Assembly: GCA_963665045.2 (NCBI GenBank)
Contig: CAXXJQ010000009.1
Span: 62,001 to 126,000, forward strand
Reading direction: 5' to 3'
From: JAFGRU01 sp016934985
Lineage (GTDB): Bacteria > Desulfobacterota > Desulfuromonadia > Desulfuromonadales > JAAYDE01
Length of the DNA: 64,000 bases
Below the pieces are notes generated by a model, which saw nothing but the letters and a program-made list of their open reading frames with translations, did not search any database and had not been told where the DNA came from. This document shows positions 8,856 through 17,519 of the stretch, in pieces; position 1 is the stretch's first letter; every line of letters starts with the position of its first letter. The position numbers were made by a program, and so were the translations under genes.

Positions 8856-10119
8856 AACGATCTCCCCCGTGGCTTTCTCCCGAGGATATCTGGGCCGCCG
8901 GCTCGGAAACCACCTGCACCAGCATGCCTTCTTCCGGCGCTGCCATTTCCGTGGTCACCAGGCGGTCACCGTCATTCAGGCCCTCACGAATCAGGAGGGT
9001 CTCCTCCTCCCGCCAGACCACCGTTACCTCACGGGCCTGCAATTTACCGTTATCATCGACCAGCCAGACCTTTTTCCCTTCATGTAAAGCCGAGCGGGGA
9101 ATGCGAGCTGTGCTGTCCATTTCTTTGCCGGCAATTTGGACCCGGACATACTGACCGATCAGAAGCGGGCGCCGCTCCCCGTCCTTGCTCAAATAGCCAA
9201 AGGGATCGGAAACCGTAACCAGGACCCGCGCCATACGCCCTTCTTCTTCCAAATCGCCCAGAAGCTTAATAACCCGGCCACGAAATTCAGGGCTGCCATC
9301 AGGAAATACTTGAGCCGAAGCCCCCTTTTCAGCATTGCTGCCGGGGACTTTGAACCAACCGAGGCGATCCACGGGAAGAGAAACCTGAACCCAGTATTCA
9401 TCCGTTCCCACCAACTCCGCCAAGGTCGCCTGAGTCCCAACCTGGGTCCCTTTCTCAACATTCTTGGCCAGCACGATAACGTTGAAGGGGGCGGTAATAC
9501 GTGTACGCTCCAGATCGAGACGGGCCTGTTTCAATTCCGCCTCAGCCGCAGCAACCTCGGCCCGGGCTTTCTCCAGGTGGGGTTTACGCAACGCCAGTTC
9601 GAGATCGAGGTCCGAAGCCGGTTTGCCACCGCCGAGAAGCGCCCACTCCTTTTTGGCCACTTCCTGATGACCCAATTCCAGCTTAAAGGCGTAACGCGCT
9701 TCAGCCACCCGACTCTTCTTCTGGGCCACCGCCAGCTGGTAGTCTGCCGGGTCAATAGTAAGAATGACCTCCCCTTCCCGGATCAGGCCACCTTCCATTA
9801 ATTCGGGGTGAATCTTCACCACCTCTCCGGCAACCCGTGATTTCAGTTCAAGTTTGCGGGCCGGCACAACGGTACCCATGGCCGACAGGGTCACCTTCTC
9901 TTTACCGAGGCTGATTGTCTCCACGTGAACCTGGGGCACAGCTTTTTTGGGAACTGTCTTTCGCGGCTGGGGCGAGGTTCTGATAATCAGAAAAGCCGCC
10001 ACCGCGCCAACGGCAATGATAGTCAACGGGACCAGAAAATACGCCTTGGAGCGCTTCCGATTTTCCGGCTTTTCATTGGTGGAATTATCAATTGCTTTAA
10101 CGTCAGGTTCTTTTTCCAT
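8845..10119 (-). CDS. RND efflux periplasmic adaptor (HlyD/MFP family)
   Basis: This 424-residue protein has a cytoplasmic N-terminus, one membrane anchor (YFLVPLTIIAVGAVAAFLII) and then the adaptor domains: a barrel-sandwich hybrid, an alpha-helical hairpin rich in Ala, Glu and Lys (about residues 120-200) and beta-barrel plus membrane-proximal segments. Adaptors bridge the RND trimer and the TolC-like channel across the periplasm. The gene follows the outer-membrane factor by 15 bases and overlaps the RND gene, as in a single operon. No lipobox was seen, so it is anchored by its transmembrane helix. Confidence 0.93.
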   Translation of the reverse strand: MEKEPDVKAIDNSTNEKPENRKRSKAYFLVPLTIIAVGAVAAFLIIRTSPQPRKTVPKKAVPQVHVETISLGKEKVTLSAMGTVVPARKLELKSRVAGEVVKIHPELMEGGLIREGEVILTIDPADYQLAVAQKKSRVAEARYAFKLELGHQEVAKKEWALLGGGKPASDLDLELALRKPHLEKARAEVAAAEAELKQARLDLERTRITAPFNVIVLAKNVEKGTQVGTQATLAELVGTDEYWVQVSLPVDRLGWFKVPGSNAEKGASAQVFPDGSPEFRGRVIKLLGDLEEEGRMARVLVTVSDPFGYLSKDGERRPLLIGQYVRVQIAGKEMDSTARIPRSALHEGKKVWLVDDNGKLQAREVTVVWREEETLLIREGLNDGDRLVTTEMAAPEEGMLVQVVSEPAAQISSGESHGGDRYGT

Positions 10120-10134
10120 CGCAAATATCCGTCT

Positions 10135-11568
10135 TTATTGGTTGGTTCTCTCATTGTATGAAATATCGGCCGGCTTCAGTTCCTCCATCCAGGAGCCACC
10201 AAGAGCCCGATAGAGAGAGATTCTGGATTTCAACAAAGAAGCTTCCTTCTGAATCAAATTCTGTTCAAGATCCTGTACTGAAATCAGTTGGGTCAGAACC
10301 GGCAGATAATCATTGATCCCCTTGCGGTATCGGTCGGTGGCCTGTTCCAGAGCCTTGCGGGCGGTTGCAATGCGCTCCCGGACCAGAGTGATGTTCTCTT
10401 TCTGTTTCTGTTCGCTGACCAGGGCATCCTCCACCTCCTTGATGGCTGTTAATACCCTCAGGCGATAGGCGGCCAGACGTTCTTCAGCCACGGCCCGGGT
10501 GCGCTCAACCTCTGCAACCTTTTTACCGCCGTCGAAAATCGGACCGCTCAGGCTCCCGGCAAGCTGTAAAAACCAGTGGTCGAAAAGGGCGCTTACAGCG
10601 GTCGAGGCAAAAGCCCCCTGCCCCGAAAGCCGGATGGCGGGCAGCCGGTCGGCCCGTGCCGCGGCCACCTGCCAGTCGGCACCCTGCAACCTCAAGCCCG
10701 CAGCACGGACATCAGGCCGCTTGGCGAGCAGATCGGCCGGCAGGCCCAGATCGGGAAGGACACCAACGGCAGGGAAATTCTCGGCTTCAATGGCCGCAAC
10801 CGCCTGAGGCGGTTTGCCGAGCAGCACCGCCAACTCATGACGCAAAAGCTGCTCCTGCTGCTCAACAAGGGGGATCTCCGCCGCTGCCTTTTCAACGATC
10901 TGCTTCTGCTGATAAACATCGAGAGCGGACACCATGGAGTTGAAAAAACGCAGTTCAACCAACTCGAGATAGATCCGGTTAGCCTTAAGCTGCTCTTCCA
11001 GAAGCTGCTTCTGGCGACGCTGGGAAATGATCTCGACGTAACGGTTCGCCACCTCCGCCGCCAGAGTCATGGCTGCCGTATGGTAGTCCTCCCGGCTGGC
11101 CTTTTCCGCCAGCAGGGCCGCCTGGCGCTCGGAGCGGACACGGCCCCACAAATCGAGTTCATAACTGCTGGCCAGGCCCAACTGGTAGCTCTCAGTATCG
11201 CTGGTCCCCTGGTCCGACTTTTGGCGTCGCGCGGTCCCCTCCCCGCCCAGGGAAAGATCAGGATACAGGCCGGCACCGGCCTGTACCGCACTGGCGCGGG
11301 CCTGTCTGAGCCGCGCCCAGGTTTCCCGCAGCTCCAGATTGTCACTCAAGGCTTCTTCGATCAGGGCATTGAGTTCCGGCACCGCTAGTGATTCCCACCA
11401 GCGGTCCGGCATTTTTTCCCATTCGCCGTAAAGCGAATAACCGGCAGCCATAAGGCCATTGGGGGTGGAACGGACCTGGGGCTTGAACGGAGCACAGGAA
11501 ACGATCAAAAGGAAAATGGCGATGGCACACCCAAAATATTTTAATATCTTGCCTGTCATATCAATCAC
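10135..11568 (-). CDS. outer-membrane factor lipoprotein, TolC/NodT family
   Basis: This 477-residue protein starts with a lipoprotein signal (LIVSC lipobox near residue 25) and then two outer-membrane efflux repeats with long coiled alpha-helices. NodT-type factors are lipidated and form the trimeric channel of RND systems. Its start overlaps the stop of the TetR regulator gene by four bases. Starts at 11568 or at the ATG three codons later are both possible. It supplies the exit duct for the pump encoded by the next two genes. Confidence 0.93.
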   Translation of the reverse strand: MIDMTGKILKYFGCAIAIFLLIVSCAPFKPQVRSTPNGLMAAGYSLYGEWEKMPDRWWESLAVPELNALIEEALSDNLELRETWARLRQARASAVQAGAGLYPDLSLGGEGTARRQKSDQGTSDTESYQLGLASSYELDLWGRVRSERQAALLAEKASREDYHTAAMTLAAEVANRYVEIISQRRQKQLLEEQLKANRIYLELVELRFFNSMVSALDVYQQKQIVEKAAAEIPLVEQQEQLLRHELAVLLGKPPQAVAAIEAENFPAVGVLPDLGLPADLLAKRPDVRAAGLRLQGADWQVAAARADRLPAIRLSGQGAFASTAVSALFDHWFLQLAGSLSGPIFDGGKKVAEVERTRAVAEERLAAYRLRVLTAIKEVEDALVSEQKQKENITLVRERIATARKALEQATDRYRKGINDYLPVLTQLISVQDLEQNLIQKEASLLKSRISLYRALGGSWMEELKPADISYNERTNQ

Positions 11569-12203
11569 TTCCGAACGGCCTGAATGCCGCCCAGGCAGAA
11601 ACGCGTCAGATATTCCCCCAACGTATCGATTTTTTCGTACATTTCACTCTCTTTACAGAGCACCTTTTCGCGCATGGGCAGGTGATGTAACAGGAACACG
11701 CACTGGCTGATAACGCTGTAACAGCAGCAAAAGACCTCCTCTTCCGCTACCTCCGCGCCAAGAAGTCCTCTGAGGACCCCGCAGAGATAGCGCCTGGTCG
11801 GCACCAGGGCCTCTTCGTGAATTGCCGGAAAAGACGGCGTCGGTTCGGCCATCTCGCGGTTCATCATGCGGGCAAAGTAACCGGCAGAACCTTTATCAAG
11901 CAGGCGGTTTAGAAAAGAAAAAATAAAAACCCGCAGGCGTTCCTCACCGGTGGCTTTTTCCGTCAAGCCGCTGTCAAGAGGAAAGCATGCCTGGGCCTGG
12001 GTGAAAGCATGGCGCCAGGCCTTGTCGTAAAGCTTTCTTTTACTGCCGAAATGATAGTTGACCGACGCCACGTTGGCTTCCGCCTCCCCGCAGATCTCCA
12101 CAATGGTCGCTTTGTGGAAACCTTTTTCAGCAAATATGCGGCAGGCACTTTCCAAAAGGCGGTGGCGGGTCTGACAGCTGTTATTGTCTTCCGTCATATT
12201 CAA
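11565..12203 (-). CDS. TetR-family repressor of the efflux operon
   Basis: This 212-residue protein has an N-terminal helix-turn-helix of TetR type (RIFAEKGFHKATIVEIC, then NVASVNYHFGSKRKLYD) and a C-terminal ligand-binding domain resembling the CerR-like (DUF1956) group. It is the first gene of the operon and overlaps the next one, so the repressor and pump share a transcript. A palindrome seven bases upstream of its start (12210-12232) is a good candidate operator for autorepression, relieved when a pump substrate binds. The ligand is unknown. Confidence 0.92.
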   Translation of the reverse strand: MNMTEDNNSCQTRHRLLESACRIFAEKGFHKATIVEICGEAEANVASVNYHFGSKRKLYDKAWRHAFTQAQACFPLDSGLTEKATGEERLRVFIFSFLNRLLDKGSAGYFARMMNREMAEPTPSFPAIHEEALVPTRRYLCGVLRGLLGAEVAEEEVFCCCYSVISQCVFLLHHLPMREKVLCKESEMYEKIDTLGEYLTRFCLGGIQAVRK

Positions 12204-12209
12204 ACCCCT

Positions 12210-12232
12210 GATTTAAACGTTCATTTTAAATC
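12210..12232. promoter_or_regulatory. candidate TetR operator
   Basis: GATTTAAA (12210-12217) and TTTAAATC (12225-12232) are perfect inverted half-sites with a 7-base centre, directly before the TetR start. Position and symmetry fit an autoregulatory operator for the efflux operon. Confidence 0.55.
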
Positions 12233-12536
12233 CATATTTAGGAGCAGACGGAATTTTTTGTCAACAATTATTATCGCCGGCGGGAAACGTCTTCCTTTTC
12301 TGATATATGCAGCAAGCAGTTTCAAGGTTACAGCAAAAACTTCCGGCCTACTGAGAAGCTGTCACAGCAAACAATCTAATGCTAAAAGGCCCCCTGACAG
12401 CTAATTTTTAATATTTCCTTATTTTTGTGAGAAAAAAGCTAAAGATTCGGAAAAAACAGCCGATGGAAGAGATGAACCCGTCATTTTGGCCATGGAAGGT
12501 TGAATTTTAAGTAATTTACCAGGGAGGGTATAAAAA

Positions 12537-13592
12537 ATGACCATCATTGGATCACACATTTCATCCACCGACCCGTTTATCTACGCAAAAGACATCTACC
12601 AGCAGGAACGCCTTCTTCTTACCAAGGGGAACCCATATCCGGGCAACGCCGAACCTGACTTAGCCAGCAACCAGACGCTTAGCGACAACGACCAAATCTC
12701 CATCTCCCCGGAGGCCAAAGCGCTCCAGGAAGAAACACCCGCGGGGTCCGGACCTTGTCAACCCCAGGGGGCGGAATGCTGCCGGCTGACCCTGCTTCGC
12801 GACATTTTCGAGAGATTTATCGGCCGCGCCATGCCGGTCATTTCCAGTAACGATGTTGCGGCAGCCACAAGCACAGGGGCAACGGCAGGCGACGCTGCCG
12901 CAGCAGGCACCGAAGTTTCGGCACTCTCCGAGTCTCTGGCCCTGTCCCTGGAATACAGCCGCACAGAAAGCCTTTCTTTCTCCACCACCGGCACCTTTCA
13001 AACCAGGGACAATCAGGAAGTCAGCTTCAGCCTTGAATTAAACTTCACCCGTCAGGTTCTGGCCGAACAGACCCTGACCGCAAATTTCACTGACGCTATC
13101 AAAGACCCTTTCAATATTCAGTATAACGGCTTTGCTTCCGAAATCAGGCAGACGAGCTTTTCCTTTACCATCGACTGCTGCAGCCACGGCGAGGAAATCG
13201 TCCTCGACAACACCCCGGCGGAAGAAACCGGAGGCGTGACCCTTGAAGAAGGTTTCACAACAGCCGTTGCAGAAGAAGCCACAGCCGTAGCATCTGAAGA
13301 AGGGACCGAGATTGCCGCTCTGGCAGACAGCGAAGAGACAGCCACCGCCTCGACAGACGACTTCCTGGACCGTCTCCGCGTCTGGGCCAAAGACGGATTC
13401 GGCAACCACCGTCCGGTCATGTTCGGAGTCAAGGGTGTTGGCGTCATGTACCACGAAAACCAGGGCCTGGATTTTACCCTTAAAAAACTCGACCATTTTC
13501 TGAATAAAATGGCCAAAATGGCTGAAAGCTTCAGCCAGATTCAGCAAACTTCTGAAAATGAGACCACTCCTGCAGTTAACAGCCAAGCTTGA
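12537..13592 (+). CDS. conserved-looking hypothetical protein, acidic, function unknown
   Basis: The 351-residue product has no signal peptide or membrane segment. The start is fixed by AGGGAGG nine bases upstream. The N-terminal third is polar, the middle is a run of beta-like strands (SLEYSRTESLSFSTTG, then VSFSLELNFTRQV), residues about 225-280 are a low-complexity stretch rich in Ala, Glu and Thr, and the C-terminal part is more structured (MFGVKGVGVMYHENQG) with a helical end. A CC pair sits at about residue 218. I do not recognise a family with a known role. It is monocistronic and closed by a very strong terminator, which suggests a well-expressed gene. Confidence 0.8.
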   Translation: MTIIGSHISSTDPFIYAKDIYQQERLLLTKGNPYPGNAEPDLASNQTLSDNDQISISPEAKALQEETPAGSGPCQPQGAECCRLTLLRDIFERFIGRAMPVISSNDVAAATSTGATAGDAAAAGTEVSALSESLALSLEYSRTESLSFSTTGTFQTRDNQEVSFSLELNFTRQVLAEQTLTANFTDAIKDPFNIQYNGFASEIRQTSFSFTIDCCSHGEEIVLDNTPAEETGGVTLEEGFTTAVAEEATAVASEEGTEIAALADSEETATASTDDFLDRLRVWAKDGFGNHRPVMFGVKGVGVMYHENQGLDFTLKKLDHFLNKMAKMAESFSQIQQTSENETTPAVNSQA

Positions 13593-13602
13593 GATTTCAT
13601 CT

Positions 13603-13652
13603 ATACCAAACAAAAAGGAGCAGCTTTTCAGCTGCTCCTTTTTGTTTGGTAT
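13603..13652 (+). terminator. strong bidirectional terminator
   Basis: A 22-bp perfect stem (ATACCAAACAAAAAGGAGCAGC and its complement) with a 6-base loop lies 10 bases past the stop of the hypothetical gene. T runs are built into the right arm, and A runs into the left arm allow use on both strands. Confidence 0.9.
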
Positions 13653-13846
13653 TAGCCATTAATCAGATATAGTTTCTTTGTCAACATTTATCATCTCAGG
13701 AATATCCAGCTGCATACTCAATAAGAACTTTATAGTATATAGGGGCCGGCCCCTTTGTCTACAGGTTCTATTTAACCCTATTTTCCGCCGCGCCTTATCA
13801 GCCGGCCTTTCGATCGACTTGAAAAAATCAGGGAGAAGGTTTCCCC

Positions 13847-15121
13847 ATGAGGGTCCTGCTTATTTCAGCGAATACTGAAGAGTTCAGTATGCCGACCATG
13901 CCTTTGGGCTTGGCCTGTGTGGCCGAGGCTGCCAGGCGCGCCGGACATGCTGTTACTATGCTCGATTTAAGGGTTGGAATGGATGCCGGTATCGAGCTTC
14001 GAAAAACCCTCACCGACGTTCAACCGCATTGTATCGGTATTTCGGTGAGAAATATCGACGATCAGTACATGGAATCGCCTAGATTTCTGGTTGAAAAAGT
14101 AAAAGATGTGGTGGCGGTTTGCCGTAAGCAGTCACGTGCGCCGATTGTTCTTGGTGGGGCGGGATACAGCATATTCCCTGAAAGTGTTCTCAATTATCTC
14201 GATGCCGACCTGGGGATTGCCGGGGAGGGAGAAATCGCCTTCCCAGCTCTATTGTCCCGCCTGGAAAAAGGGGCTGACCTTTCCGGGCTTCCAGGGCTTT
14301 ATGTCCGTGGCTGCGGTGCAAAACAGGCAAAAAAAAATTTCACCAGCCTGAACGAATTATCCCTTCCGTCACCCGACCTCCTCTCTGCGTCGGCGGCAAA
14401 ACAAGAGGATCTCTGGATCCCGGTGCAGACCAGGCGGGGTTGCTCTCTCAGTTGTAGTTACTGTTCCACACCGGTCATTGAAGGCGCCATTCTTCGAAAG
14501 CGCTCTCCTGAGCTTGTTGCGGACTGGCTCGAAAAATGGGTGAAGGCCGGGTATGAAAATTTCTTCTTTGTGGACAACACATTTAATCTCCCCATTGACT
14601 ACGCCAAGGAGATATGTCGCCAGATTATTGAAAGAAGACTGGTTGTTCGCGCCCACTGTATTATCTATCCCAGGGATATTGACAAGGAGCTGGTTGAACT
14701 CATGACATTAGCGGGGTGCAGGCAAGTCAGCCTGGGTTTTGAAAGCGGTTCAGAAAAGATTCTTAAAAATTTGAACAAAGGATTTTCCGTGGAAGATATT
14801 CGCACAGCTTCAGATATGTTTGCGGGTCAAGGGATTGAGCGCATGGGGTTCTTGCTGCTGGGCGGTCCCGGCGAGACCAGGGAAACCGTAGAGGAAAGTC
14901 TCAATTTTGCTGAATCTCTGCAACTCAACTCCTTGAGACTTACAGCGGGTATTCGCATTTATCCCAACACCCCATTGGCCGGGGTGGCCGAAAAGGAAGG
15001 CATGCCCACTTCAGAAGATGCTCTGTTCCTGCCACGATTTTATCTGTCCCAAGGCCTTGAAGGCTGGCTTTTGGAAAGGCTGAAGACCTGGAAGACATCC
15101 CGCCCCTATGCGATAATGTGA
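13847..15121 (+). CDS. B12-binding-domain radical SAM protein
   Basis: This 424-residue protein has an N-terminal Rossmann-like cobalamin-binding domain (residues 1-140, TMPLGLACVAEAARRAGH then GGAGYSIFPE) and a radical SAM core with the cluster motif CSLSCSYC (CxxxCxxC) near residue 200. The GGPGETRETVEESL segment is typical of the class that includes P-methyltransferases, BchE and many uncharacterised methylating or ring-forming enzymes. The start has a GGGAGAAGG ribosome site. It uses SAM and a 4Fe-4S cluster, possibly with methylcobalamin. Its substrate cannot be read from the sequence. It lies 2.5 kb upstream of the corrinoid protein gene hgcA, but a functional link is not shown. Confidence 0.9.
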   Translation: MRVLLISANTEEFSMPTMPLGLACVAEAARRAGHAVTMLDLRVGMDAGIELRKTLTDVQPHCIGISVRNIDDQYMESPRFLVEKVKDVVAVCRKQSRAPIVLGGAGYSIFPESVLNYLDADLGIAGEGEIAFPALLSRLEKGADLSGLPGLYVRGCGAKQAKKNFTSLNELSLPSPDLLSASAAKQEDLWIPVQTRRGCSLSCSYCSTPVIEGAILRKRSPELVADWLEKWVKAGYENFFFVDNTFNLPIDYAKEICRQIIERRLVVRAHCIIYPRDIDKELVELMTLAGCRQVSLGFESGSEKILKNLNKGFSVEDIRTASDMFAGQGIERMGFLLLGGPGETRETVEESLNFAESLQLNSLRLTAGIRIYPNTPLAGVAEKEGMPTSEDALFLPRFYLSQGLEGWLLERLKTWKTSRPYAIM

Positions 15122-15290
15122 AATACCAATTTTTACTGTTACTGTTCCCCTGGTAAGTGGCTGAACTAGGGCCATCCATTCCAAGGGGGCTTCAAATTCA
15201 TCTTGTGACTTTGCTTTTTGTGTTTAATTCTTCATTTTCTCCAACCCGAATTATTCATAAATTATTCCCTTTAGCAGGCCTTGAAAAACT

Positions 15291-16034
15291 TTGAAAACAA
15301 AAGAGATCCATTCAAAAACCATTCTCTCCTCTTCGCAGGTCTACGACTACGCTATCAACCCCTATGTCGGATGCCAACATGCCTGCTCTTACTGCTATGC
15401 CCGGTTCATGAAACGGTTCAGCGGGCATAAGGAACCTTGGGGCGAATTTGTAGATGTAAAAATCAACGCGCCGGATTTGTTGCTCAAGGAAGTAAAAAAG
15501 AAAAGGAGGGGGGACGTCTGGCTCAGCGGGGTTTGCGATCCTTATCAACCCCTGGAGAAAAAATATCAACTTACCAGGAAATGTCTTGAATTACTCATTC
15601 AGAACAACTGGCCGGTAATCATACAGACCCGTTCCCCCCTGGTCCTGCGGGACTTAGACATCTTGAATAAAACTGAAAATCTGCAAGCCGGACTTACAAT
15701 CACTTCGGCCAATGACGAAATCAGGAAAATATTTGAACCACAGGCGCCGCCCATAAAGGATCGCTTGCGTGCCATCGAGGAACTACATCGGCATGGCATC
15801 AGGACCTACGTTATGATCGCACCTATTCTTCCCGAAGCCGAGGACCTGATCAGAAGTCTGGAGGGGAAGGTTGATTACATCATAATTGATCGCATGAACT
15901 ATCATTATGCGGACTGGATCTACGCAAAATACGGGTGGGGAGATAAAAAAACGGATGATTATTTCAGAATGACGGCCAACAGGATTTTGATTGAATCCAA
16001 AAAGCGGGGAATGGATTGCAGATTTGCCTATTAG
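15291..16034 (+). CDS. SPL-like radical SAM protein (COG1533 type)
   Basis: The 247-residue product carries the radical SAM motif CQHACSYCYARF (CxxxCxxC, residues 28-35), preceded by NPYVGC, the signature of the spore-photoproduct-lyase-like family (COG1533/Rv2578c type). Later motifs fit too: SGVCDPYQPLEKKYQLTR and the C-terminal CRFAY. Most members are uncharacterised; only true SplB repairs spore photoproduct, and this shorter protein is not that enzyme. The start is a TTG at 15291 with a poor ribosome site, so the N-terminus is less certain than the rest. Confidence 0.88.
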   Translation: MKTKEIHSKTILSSSQVYDYAINPYVGCQHACSYCYARFMKRFSGHKEPWGEFVDVKINAPDLLLKEVKKKRRGDVWLSGVCDPYQPLEKKYQLTRKCLELLIQNNWPVIIQTRSPLVLRDLDILNKTENLQAGLTITSANDEIRKIFEPQAPPIKDRLRAIEELHRHGIRTYVMIAPILPEAEDLIRSLEGKVDYIIIDRMNYHYADWIYAKYGWGDKKTDDYFRMTANRILIESKKRGMDCRFAY

Positions 16035-16396
16035 CCTTGCTTTGTTATCAATAATTTTAAGCACAGATCTGAACTGAAGGACATATTGCCAAAATTTTCT
16101 ACAGGGTCTATCCGGAAACGGGTCGGGCCATTTGCTGTATCTAGGGCGATAAAAAGCCGAAGTTGATTAGCATCCAGGACTGTGCGGATCAGGACCATTC
16201 ACAGCGAAACAGATTTCGAGTCATTCCCGGCGGGTACTTTGCCCGCCATCCTGTTAAACACCGGGCAGCCATGACATGGAGTCTGAATATTTTTCACCCG
16301 TCAAAGTGTCTCCCGGCCAACAATTTTGAGTTGTGAACAAGGATACAAAGGTTTCCCTGGGAAGTGGCAACATGGTAATATGAATGATCAGAAATT
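16035..16396. other. intergenic region upstream of hgcA
   Basis: No gene was recognised in these 362 bases. A GGCGGG/CCCGCC hairpin lies at 16229-16247. I looked for the conserved core of a cobalamin riboswitch, which would make sense before a corrinoid protein gene, and did not find one. Any hgcA promoter should lie here. Confidence 0.5.
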
Positions 16397-16504
16397 ATGG
16401 AAAATCATGGCGGACAGGACATGGAACCAGCGATCGATAAAGTAGAAAAACCCCCTTGTTGAGGCCCTTCGATCCTCGCCGGGGGCGGGGAGATTACAGA
16501 CCAA
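16397..16504 (+). other. possible N-terminal extension of HgcA read through an in-frame UGA (Sec candidate)
   Basis: Upstream of the GTG start of hgcA the same frame runs back without interruption except for one TGA at 16460-16462, to in-frame ATGs at 16421 and 16397; the next stop is at 16385. Read through, it gives MEPAIDKVEKPPC, then UGA, then GPSILAGGGEITDQ joined to VPGFLSW of HgcA. The UGA directly follows a cysteine codon and precedes Gly-Pro, a context like a Cys-Sec or Cys-Cys motif. A hairpin starts 10 bases after the UGA. Ribosome sites are mediocre both for ATG 16421 (GGCGGA) and for the GTG start (GGGGAG, 12-base gap). It may instead be untranslated leader with chance coding potential. 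Confidence 0.4.
16473..16491 (+). promoter_or_regulatory. candidate SECIS-like hairpin after the in-frame UGA
   Basis: TCCTCGCC (16473-16480) pairs with GGCGGGGA (16484-16491) as a continuous 8-bp stem, including one G-U pair, around a GGG loop. The stem begins 10 bases after the UGA, close to the spacing of the E. coli fdhF SECIS, and the loop starts with G. The region is GC-rich, so a chance hairpin is possible. Confidence 0.35.
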
Positions 16505-17500
16505 GTGCCTGGCTTTCTCTCATGGCTGGAGACGCCTGCAGGGAAGGTGCCGCAGGTTTCCAGCCAATTGCGCTTTGCTGATCATCTCGGCAGATGGAAG
16601 GTCCGCTGGGGGATAGGCCGCAACTCCTACATGGTGCCCCCGGGGCTTTACGCCATCGGTTCCCCTGGCCCGGAAGCCCCCGTAGTAGTCACTGCCAACT
16701 ACAAGGTGACCTACGATCTCGTCCGGAGCAGCCTCGGCGGCCGGAACATCTGGCTTCTGGTACTGGAAACATTCGGCATCAATGTCTGGTGCGCGGCAGG
16801 GAAAGGATCATTCGGAACCGGCGAACTGGTCCGGCGGGTGCGGCAGACCAGGCTGGAGAAGGTCCTCGGTCATCGGACCCTGCTGCTGCCGATTCTTGGC
16901 GCCCCCGGAGTTGCCGCCCATGAGGTCGCCAAAGAGACCGGCTTTGAGGTCAGATATGCGGCCCTGCGGGTTGCCGATCTTCCTGAATACCTTGACAACG
17001 GCATGAATACCACCCCGGCCATGCGGGACCTGACTTTTACCCTGGCTGAACGCCTGGCGCTGGTCCCGGTTGAATGGGTATTGTCATTCAAATTTGCCCT
17101 GCCCGCAGCCGCCCTGCTCCTGACCGTCGGCTGGTGGCTCAATGGTTTTTCGGCGGGGTTGACGGGTTCCATCGCCTTCCTGGGCGCGATTGCCGCCGGC
17201 ACCGTTGCCGTGCCGGTCCTCCTGCCCTGGCTGCCCGGTGCGAGTTTTGCCTGCAAAGGCATGATCGCCGGTTTGCTCTGGAGCGGCTGCTGGGTTCTTT
17301 GGGCCGGGGAAAACCTCAGCCTGCCAACGCTTATCGGTTCAGTCCTCGCGCTCACCACCGTCAGTTCTTTCTATGCCTTGAACTTTACGGGGAGCACGCC
17401 ATTCACATCGCCCTCGGGTGTTCGCAAGGAAATGCGCACAGCCTTTCCAGCGATGGCATCCGCGCTCATCATTGCGGTTGTGTTATGGATAGGGGTCTGA
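16505..17500 (+). CDS. hgcA: mercury methylation corrinoid protein HgcA
   Basis: HgcA transfers a methyl group from methylcorrinoid to Hg(II), giving methylmercury, with HgcB as electron donor. The 331-residue frame has the PF03599-type corrinoid domain with the diagnostic cap-helix motif GINVWCAAGK; Cys96 is the residue expected to coordinate cobalt. From about residue 190 there is a five-helix membrane domain ending in the typical FTGSTPFTSPSGVRKE segment and a last helix. Length is close to known HgcA proteins (about 340). The only start in the open frame is GTG 16505. A UGA 15 codons upstream separates it from a further coding-like stretch that could make the true N-terminus a selenoprotein extension. 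hgcB follows after 19 bases. Plain CODH/ACS gamma subunits have the corrinoid domain but not this cap motif plus membrane tail. Confidence 0.96.
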   Translation: MPGFLSWLETPAGKVPQVSSQLRFADHLGRWKVRWGIGRNSYMVPPGLYAIGSPGPEAPVVVTANYKVTYDLVRSSLGGRNIWLLVLETFGINVWCAAGKGSFGTGELVRRVRQTRLEKVLGHRTLLLPILGAPGVAAHEVAKETGFEVRYAALRVADLPEYLDNGMNTTPAMRDLTFTLAERLALVPVEWVLSFKFALPAAALLLTVGWWLNGFSAGLTGSIAFLGAIAAGTVAVPVLLPWLPGASFACKGMIAGLLWSGCWVLWAGENLSLPTLIGSVLALTTVSSFYALNFTGSTPFTSPSGVRKEMRTAFPAMASALIIAVVLWIGV

Positions 17501-17519
17501 CAAACAAAAAGGGGTTCCG

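Noticed and set aside
7860..9218. Long plus-strand frame of 452 codons opposite the RND and adaptor genes
   Set aside because: It is antisense to two well-conserved overlapping genes, has no recognisable domain, and its length comes from the codon bias of the true genes.
16035..16396. Cobalamin riboswitch before the corrinoid protein gene hgcA
   Set aside because: The conserved riboswitch core was not found; only a small GC-rich hairpin is present.
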